Shown here: positions 59,489 through 64,000 of the stretch, piece by piece
How positions within the stretch are numbered: the stretch's first letter is position 1
How the letters are laid out: each line of letters opens with the position of its first letter
Source: Streptomyces olivochromogenes
GTDB taxonomy: Bacteria > Actinomycetota > Actinomycetes > Streptomycetales > Streptomycetaceae
Length of the DNA: 64,000 nt
Direction: 5' to 3'
Assembly (NCBI RefSeq): GCF_021538895.1
Contig: NZ_JADDRL010000009.1
Location: 1 to 64,000 of the forward strand
Translations under genes and position numbers: made by a program
The notes under the pieces: generated by a model
The model's input: only the letters and a program-made list of their open reading frames with translations
Told to the model about the DNA's origin: nothing
The model's database searches: none

Positions 59489-60070
59489 ATGACCACTCCC
59501 CCCACTCTCGACCCCGGCCAGGCCCGGGACCGCCTGCCGGAACTGACCGTCGTCGACGTCCGGACCCCGGGCGAGTACGCCTCCGGGCATCTGCCCGGCG
59601 CGCTGAACGTCCCGCTCGACCAGATCCGGCGCGCCCTGCCCGCCCTGCGCGCGGCACACGGCGAGCTGCTCCTGGTGTGCACCTCGGGCGCCCGCGCGGA
59701 GAACGCCCGCGGGATCCTCGCCGAGCACGGCATCGCGGCCGGCACGCTGACCGGCGGCACGAACGGCTGGACCGCACACGGTCACGAGCTGCACCGCCCG
59801 GCGCCCGGGACGCGCACCACGTGGTCCATGGAGCGCCAGGTCCGGTTCACCGCCGGCACCGTGGTGCTCACCGGCCTCGGTCTCGGACAGCTGCACCCGG
59901 CCTGGCTGCTGCTGTCGGCCGGGATCGCCGGCGGCCTCGTCTTCTCCGCGCTCACCAACACCTGCGGCATGGCCGCCCAGCTGGCGAAACTGCCGCACAA
60001 CCGGCCCCGCCCGGCCGACCTCGACGCGACCCTGGCGCGGCTGGCCCAACGCCCGTCCGCCCAGGAGTAG
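59489..60070 (+). CDS. YgaP-like rhodanese with membrane DUF2892 domain
   Basis: 193 residues. The N-terminal rhodanese domain (1-105) has VVDVRTPGEYASGH and active-site Cys in LVCTSGARAENARG. The C-terminal hydrophobic part (FTAGTVVLTGLGLGQLHPAW, LLLSAGIAGGLVFSALTNTCGMAAQLAKLP) has two TM helices of the DUF2892/YgaP type. It places persulfide sulfurtransferase activity at the membrane. Divergent from the CstR-like repressor and sharing its operator region; ends 105 bp before an ABC exporter gene that has a separate ribosome site. Confidence 0.88.
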   Translation: MTTPPTLDPGQARDRLPELTVVDVRTPGEYASGHLPGALNVPLDQIRRALPALRAAHGELLLVCTSGARAENARGILAEHGIAAGTLTGGTNGWTAHGHELHRPAPGTRTTWSMERQVRFTAGTVVLTGLGLGQLHPAWLLLSAGIAGGLVFSALTNTCGMAAQLAKLPHNRPRPADLDATLARLAQRPSAQE

Positions 60071-60175
60071 TCCACGGGTCGTTCCGCAGGCCGGCCCCCC
60101 GGCCGATCCACCGGCCGGGTGCCGAAGGCCCCGACGTAATCTGGGTGTTCCGCCCGACTCCGGACAAGGAGCACC

Positions 60176-61951
60176 GTGAGCAACGCAGCGTCGGAAACGA
60201 CGGAAGCGACGGACCGGAGCGAGCCGCCCGCGTGGCGGCTCCTCCTCGGATACGTACGACCCCACCGCTGGGCCCTGGTGGCGGGCGCGCTGCTCTCGCT
60301 GGTCACCGGGGCCACCGGCCTGCTGCTGCCGCTGGTGGCGCGGGGACTCATCGACGACCTGGCCCACGACCGGTCCATCACCGGTCCGCTGCTCACCATG
60401 GCGAGCCTGGTCGTCGCCAACGCGGCGGTGGGCGCGGTGGGTTCGTACGTGCTGCGGCGGACCGCGGAGTCGGTGGTGCTCGGCGCGCGGCGGGCCCTGT
60501 CGTCGTATCTGCTGCGGCTGCGGATCCCGGCCGTGGACCGCACCGAGCCGGGCGACCTGATGGCGCGGATCACCTCGGACACCACGCTGCTGCGCGAGGT
60601 CACCACGGAGTCGCTGGTGGCCCTCGGCACGGGCGGGCTCACCCTCGTCGCCACGGTGGTGCTGATGGGCGTGGTCGATCCGGTGCTGCTCGGGGTCACG
60701 CTGGCGGTGATCGCGGCGGCGGGCACGGTGCTCGGCGCAATCGTGCCGCGCATCAACCGGGCCAGCCGGCAGGCGCAGGACGCGGTCGGCGTGATGGGCG
60801 CCTCGCTGGAGCGGGTCCTCGGCGCGCTGCGCACGGTGAAGGCGTCGGGCGCCGAGCACCGGGAGGAGCTGAACCTGCACGCGGCCGCCGAGGAGTCGTG
60901 GCGGCAGAGCGTGCGCGCCGCCAAGTGGTCGGCGGCCGCGGGCAATACGGCCGGGCTGGCGATGCAGATCGCCTTCATCACCGTCCTCGCGGTCGGCGGG
61001 GCACGGGTGGCGACCGGCGCCATCGACATCGGCACGCTGGTGGCGTTCCTGCTGTACGTCTTCTACCTGATGTCGCCGATCCAGCAGGTCGTCGGGGCGA
61101 TCACGCAATACCAGACGGGCGCCGGGGCGCTGGCCCGTATCCAGGAGGCCCTGCGGCTGCCCGGCGAACCGGCCGCCGAGCCCGCCCCATTGCCGGCCGC
61201 CGACGCCGAACCCGCGGCGCTGGCCTTCACCGACGTCCGCTTCCGGTACGCCGACGACCTGCCGTACGTGCACCACGGGGTCAGCTTCGCGATACCGGCC
61301 CGCGGCATGACGGCGTTCGTCGGCCCGTCCGGCGCGGGCAAGACGACGGTCTTCTCGCTCATCGAGCGGTTCTACGACCCCGAGTCCGGCGAGATCACGC
61401 TGGACGGCGTGCGGCTCGGGGACTGGGAGCTGCCCCGGCTGCGCTCGGCCATCGGGTACGTGGAGCAGGACGCCCCGGTGCTGTCGGGCTCACTGCGCGA
61501 CAATCTGCTGCTGGGCAATCCGGAGGCGGACGAGGACACCGTGACGCGGGTGGTGAAGACGACCCGGCTGGACGGTCTGGTGGCGCGGCTGCCTCAGGGG
61601 CTGGACACGCTGGTCGGACACCGCGGGACCAAGCTGTCGGGCGGCGAACGCCAGCGGGTCGCCATCGCCCGGGCCCTGCTGCGCCGCCCGCGACTGCTGC
61701 TCCTGGACGAGGCCACCTCGCAACTGGACGCCGTGAACGAGGCGGCCCTGCGCGACACGGTCGCGGACGTCGCCCGGTCGACCACGGTGCTCGTGGTCGC
61801 GCACCGGCTGTCCACGGTGACGATGGCCGACCGGATCGTCGTCATGGACGCGGGCCGGGTACGCGCGGTGGGCACGCACCGGGAACTGGTGGCCTCCGAC
61901 CCGCTGTACGCGGAGCTGGCCGCGACCCAGTTCCTGGCGACGGCGGACTGA
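60176..61951 (+). CDS. ABC exporter half-transporter (ATP-binding and permease fused)
   Basis: 591 residues. Six TM helices span residues 15-300 ([29 protein letters not shown] and later [12 protein letters not shown]). The nucleotide-binding domain has Walker [10 protein letters not shown] (around 383), signature LSGGERQR (around 488), Walker [11 protein letters not shown] (around 504) and the switch His in VVAHRLSTV. Family: multidrug/lipid exporter half-transporter working as homodimer. The GTG at 60176 has AAGGAG 4-5 nt upstream. No partner gene is adjacent. A hairpin at 62018 ends the transcript. Confidence 0.92.
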   Translation: MSNAASETTEATDRSEPPAWRLLLGYVRPHRWALVAGALLSLVTGATGLLLPLVARGLIDDLAHDRSITGPLLTMASLVVANAAVGAVGSYVLRRTAESVVLGARRALSSYLLRLRIPAVDRTEPGDLMARITSDTTLLREVTTESLVALGTGGLTLVATVVLMGVVDPVLLGVTLAVIAAAGTVLGAIVPRINRASRQAQDAVGVMGASLERVLGALRTVKASGAEHREELNLHAAAEESWRQSVRAAKWSAAAGNTAGLAMQIAFITVLAVGGARVATGAIDIGTLVAFLLYVFYLMSPIQQVVGAITQYQTGAGALARIQEALRLPGEPAAEPAPLPAADAEPAALAFTDVRFRYADDLPYVHHGVSFAIPARGMTAFVGPSGAGKTTVFSLIERFYDPESGEITLDGVRLGDWELPRLRSAIGYVEQDAPVLSGSLRDNLLLGNPEADEDTVTRVVKTTRLDGLVARLPQGLDTLVGHRGTKLSGGERQRVAIARALLRRPRLLLLDEATSQLDAVNEAALRDTVADVARSTTVLVVAHRLSTVTMADRIVVMDAGRVRAVGTHRELVASDPLYAELAATQFLATAD

Positions 61952-62017
61952 GACGCGCACGAGCCTACGGGGTACGGGCGTACCGGGTACGCGCGCGTAC
62001 GGGTCCTGAACACGACT

Positions 62018-62045
62018 GAGGGCTGCCCGTCTCCGGACAGCCCTC
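62018..62045. terminator. Bidirectional terminator between convergent genes
   Basis: GAGGGCTG-C-CCG-TCTC-CGG-A-CAGCCCTC forms a stem of 11 pairs with one mismatch. It lies between the ABC exporter and the small secreted protein gene. Confidence 0.7.
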
Positions 62046-62057
62046 GCGCGGGTTTCG

Positions 62058-62360
62058 CTAGCCGACGGCGGGCAGCAGACCGGTCACCGGCGCGACCAGG
62101 TCGGTGACCTGGTGCAGCTCGTTGAGCCGGTTCAGGTCGTTGACGCGGTTCAAGCCGCTCAGCTGCTGGGAGACGCTCGGGAGCTCGTCCCGGTGCTCGG
62201 CGGGAATCTCGCTCGCGGCGAGCGAGTCGAGTACGGCCATCGGGCTGATCCTCCCGGTGTCCGATGCGGCCGCCGGAGCCGCGTTCGCCAGCGGTGCGGC
62301 GAGGCCCGTGACACCCGCGGCGAGACCGACGGCGGCGACGATACGTCGTGTTGAGATCAT
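62058..62360 (-). CDS. Small secreted protein, 100 aa
   Basis: A Sec signal peptide (RRIVAAVGLAAGVTGLAAP, cleavage near ANAAPAAA) is followed by about 65 mature residues. These contain SQQLSGLNRVNDLNRLNELHQVTDLVAPVTGLLPAV with a repeating Leu-Asn spacing (location only). No Cys. It resembles small secreted Streptomyces proteins of unknown role with an LNxLNxL helical repeat and a terminal VTGLLPAV. The ATG at 62360 has no clear ribosome site. Confidence 0.75.
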   Translation of the reverse strand: MISTRRIVAAVGLAAGVTGLAAPLANAAPAAASDTGRISPMAVLDSLAASEIPAEHRDELPSVSQQLSGLNRVNDLNRLNELHQVTDLVAPVTGLLPAVG

Positions 62361-62532
62361 GCCTACAGCAACGCACCGGGCCGTCGCGCGGACACGGCCG
62401 CCGGGCCCGGCTCACCCGACAGGCTCAGCGGCCGGGCTGCGCTTGCCGAGGCGGCCGGGGCGGAGCACGCTCGTAGATGAGGTCCTCACGGTCTGCTCCC
62501 CTTCGGGCCGCGGGCCCTCGATGGAGGTCACC

Positions 62533-62898
62533 ATGGGCACCGCGACAGGCTCCACCTTCGACGCCGAGACCCTGCGCCGGGGCATAGAAGGGAACACCGG
62601 CAACACCCTTCTGGCGCTCTACGCGGACGACGCGGAGATCCGCATCATCGACCGCAACACCCAGCCCAGCAACCCCAAGATCCTGCACGGCAGGCCCGCG
62701 ATCGCGGAGATGCTCGACGACATCTACAGCCGCGACATGACCCACAAGCTGGAGCAGTGCATCGTGCAGGGCGACCACGCCGCCTACAGCGAGTCCTGCG
62801 AGTACGAGGACGGCGTCCGGGTCGTCGCCGAGTCGATGATCACGCTGCGCGACGGCAAGATCGCCGAACAGATCATGATCCAGGCATGGGACGAATAG
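62533..62898 (+). CDS. SnoaL-like / NTF2-fold protein
   Basis: 121 residues of the nuclear-transport-factor-2 fold: DAETLRRGIEGNTGNTLLALYADDAEIRIIDR is the typical helix-plus-strand start (location only). ILHGRPAIAEMLDDIYSRD, CIVQGDHAAYSESCEYEDG and MITLRDGKIAEQIMIQAWDE follow. These small cytosolic proteins are polyketide cyclases, isomerases or binding proteins; the catalytic residues are not certain here. GGAGGT is 4 nt before the ATG at 62533. Convergent with the MarR gene; shares the terminator hairpin at 62915. Confidence 0.83.
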   Translation: MGTATGSTFDAETLRRGIEGNTGNTLLALYADDAEIRIIDRNTQPSNPKILHGRPAIAEMLDDIYSRDMTHKLEQCIVQGDHAAYSESCEYEDGVRVVAESMITLRDGKIAEQIMIQAWDE

Positions 62899-62914
62899 GA
62901 AGCAGGGTCGCCAG

Positions 62915-62945
62915 GGTCCAGGTCACCTCTCGGCTGACCTGGACC
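62915..62945. terminator. Bidirectional terminator, 11-bp perfect stem
   Basis: GGTCCAGGTCA and TGACCTGGACC enclose a 9-nt loop. The stop codon of the MarR gene (62923-62925 on the minus strand) is inside the left arm. Confidence 0.8.
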
Positions 62946-63474
62946 TTCTCGGCCCGGGCCGTGCTGGGGCAGGCGCGCCGGGGTCGGCCTCGGCGGCCAC
63001 GACCAGTGTCCGCAGCAGGTCGGCTAGCGTCCGCCGCTCTTCTTCGGTCAATGCTCCGAGCAAGGCGACCTCAGCCTCTTCCTCCTTCGCCGCGTGCGCT
63101 TCGAACGCGGCATGCCCGGCGGCGGTGAGCCGCACCCGTACCCGCCTGCGGTCGCCCGTCTCGTGGGTACGGGTGATCAGCCCGGCCTCCTCGATCGGGC
63201 CCAGCCGCGCCGACAGCGCCCCACGGGTCAGCCCGAGCAGGTCGGCCAGTTGCGAGGGGCTCGACTCGTACGGCGGTCCGGTCCTGCGCAGCGTCATCAG
63301 CACCTTGAACTGCCAGCGCCTGAGGCCGTCGAGGTCCAGGGTGTCCCGGCGCGTCTGCGCGGCGTGCCGGGACAGGATCGCGAGCCGGGCGACGATCGCC
63401 TCCTTCACCGGGTCCAGCCAGTCCAGTTCGCGGGTCCAGACGGCGACGTGCCGGTCGACCGAGTCCTCCATCAT
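62923..63474 (-). CDS. MarR-family transcriptional regulator
   Basis: 183 residues. Winged-helix core: LDLDGLRRWQFKVLMTLRRTG, SSPSQLADLLGLTRGALSARLGPIEEAGLI, then the basic wing HETGDRRRVRVRLTAAGHAAF. The C-terminal 20 residues are Pro/Arg-rich. GAGAGG precedes the ATG at 63474. The divergent gene starts 57 bp away across an unusually AT-rich stretch (TTTTCTTGTGGATGATTTTT), the probable operator area, so it likely controls that gene and itself. Confidence 0.9.
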   Translation of the reverse strand: MMEDSVDRHVAVWTRELDWLDPVKEAIVARLAILSRHAAQTRRDTLDLDGLRRWQFKVLMTLRRTGPPYESSPSQLADLLGLTRGALSARLGPIEEAGLITRTHETGDRRRVRVRLTAAGHAAFEAHAAKEEEAEVALLGALTEEERRTLADLLRTLVVAAEADPGAPAPARPGPRRSRSAER

Positions 63475-63531
63475 CTGCCTCTCACAGTGGTTTTCTTGTG
63501 GATGATTTTTTCGCCAACTACCTTGCCGCAC

Positions 63532-64000
63532 ATGACTTCCACGTCGAACACCACCCCCACCACCGTCGTCGCCCTCGACCAACTCCTGGCTGCCGTAGGA
63601 GAGTTGCGGACCGCCGGACGCTGGGAGCGGGCCTCGCACCTGCTGGCCGCGGCCGCCGGCGGCACGCCCGCCGCCCGGGCGCCCCTGGCCCGCGCCGCCG
63701 CCGAAGTCGCCCTGGAACAGGACTGGTTCGCCGGGACGGACAGTGCCGGGGCGCGCATCACGGACGCCGAGAAGGAGTTCCCCGACGGCGACTGGGACGT
63801 GGCCTTCCTGCGGCTGCGGCACACCTACGCCGGGCTGCTCGTGGTCGACGGCACGTTGCGTTTCGGTCCCCGGGGCAAGGACCCGCAGGCCCTCACCGCG
63901 CTCCGCGACCGGGCGCGGGAGCTCCAGGAGGAGGCCCCGGACGCGGTGCGCCGGGGCTGGGCGGCGATGTACCTCGGGCTCATCACGGACAATCACTTCG
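63532..64000 (+). CDS. Divergent partner of MarR, 3' end outside window
   Basis: ATG at 63532 opens a frame that is still open at the window end (156 codons). It starts MTSTSNTTPTTVVALDQLLA and has helical segments (ELRTAGRWERASHLLAAAAG, LREL-type pairs, EVALEQDWFAGTDSAGARI, DAVRRGWAAMYLGLITDNHF) of TPR-like appearance. High GC3. No enzyme motif so far. The intergenic 57 bp with the MarR gene is AT-rich. Full product and family need the next sequence. Confidence 0.75.
   Translation, partial: MTSTSNTTPTTVVALDQLLAAVGELRTAGRWERASHLLAAAAGGTPAARAPLARAAAEVALEQDWFAGTDSAGARITDAEKEFPDGDWDVAFLRLRHTYAGLLVVDGTLRFGPRGKDPQALTALRDRARELQEEAPDAVRRGWAAMYLGLITDNHF

Noticed and set aside
60176..61951. ABC exporter as member of the sulfur regulon
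   Set aside because: It has its own ribosome site after a gap of 105 bp and no operator match; exporter function is generic.

Overview
The window is chromosomal DNA from a high-GC actinobacterium, almost certainly a Streptomyces. Every coding frame has strong G/C bias at third codon positions and GTG starts are common. Several genes look leaderless, with a TAnnnT-like box 7-8 nt before the start codon. The gene content also fits: SpoIIE-type phosphatases with GAF, PAS and HATPase modules, a 20S proteasome beta subunit, mycothiol-dependent formaldehyde oxidation, MocR and BlaI regulators, and a streptogrisin-like protease. I see no rRNA, tRNA, CRISPR array, transposase or integrase. About 58 genes are supported, two of them cut by the window ends.

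Left part (1-26 kb): two consecutive SpoIIE-family phosphatases and a TPR-like protein. Then come a GH15 trehalase/glucoamylase-like enzyme, soluble transhydrogenase SthA, an APC permease operon, a PAP2 phosphatase, an orphan proteasome beta subunit, and a membrane flippase-like protein divergent from a BlaI/M56-peptidase pair with BlaI-type boxes. Next are a GH65 phosphorylase coupled to a beta-phosphoglucomutase (phosphorolytic use of an alpha-glucobiose), a P-loop kinase, a large gene broken by a 7-bp tandem duplication, a GT-C glycosyltransferase and an RpiR/SIS regulator.

Middle part (26-46.5 kb): an ANTAR-GAF-PAS-PP2C phosphatase, then a minus-strand block that is the most interesting region. 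An ATP-grasp enzyme is followed by an NB-ARC/TPR protein, a radical SAM enzyme with a SPASM-like C-terminus and a 78-residue acidic protein. The last three have overlapping reading frames. This looks like a small ribosomal-peptide-modifying system that resembles, but does not match, FxSxx-COOH systems. To its right are a TetR regulator sharing an operator with a Zn-ribbon/OB-fold operon, a large secreted alpha/beta hydrolase, a PPOX protein, a DJ-1/PfpI protein, a MalY-type aminotransferase, a DUF3800-like protein, a methyltransferase and a membrane-anchored streptogrisin-like protease.

Right part (46.5-64 kb): a methyltransferase coupled to a fourth SpoIIE phosphatase, an L,D-transpeptidase, a MocR regulator divergent from a PLP decarboxylase across a shared inverted repeat, an SDR, and the mscR/MBL pair. 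A reactive-sulfur module follows: an MBL-rhodanese fusion, a TauE/SafE transporter, a CstR-like repressor and a YgaP-like rhodanese, linked by C5G5-type operators. The window ends with an ABC exporter, a small secreted protein, a SnoaL-like protein and a MarR regulator divergent from a truncated gene.

A recurring design is an intrinsic-terminator-like hairpin between convergent genes that contains the stop codon of the minus-strand gene (40.7, 49.1 and 62.9 kb).
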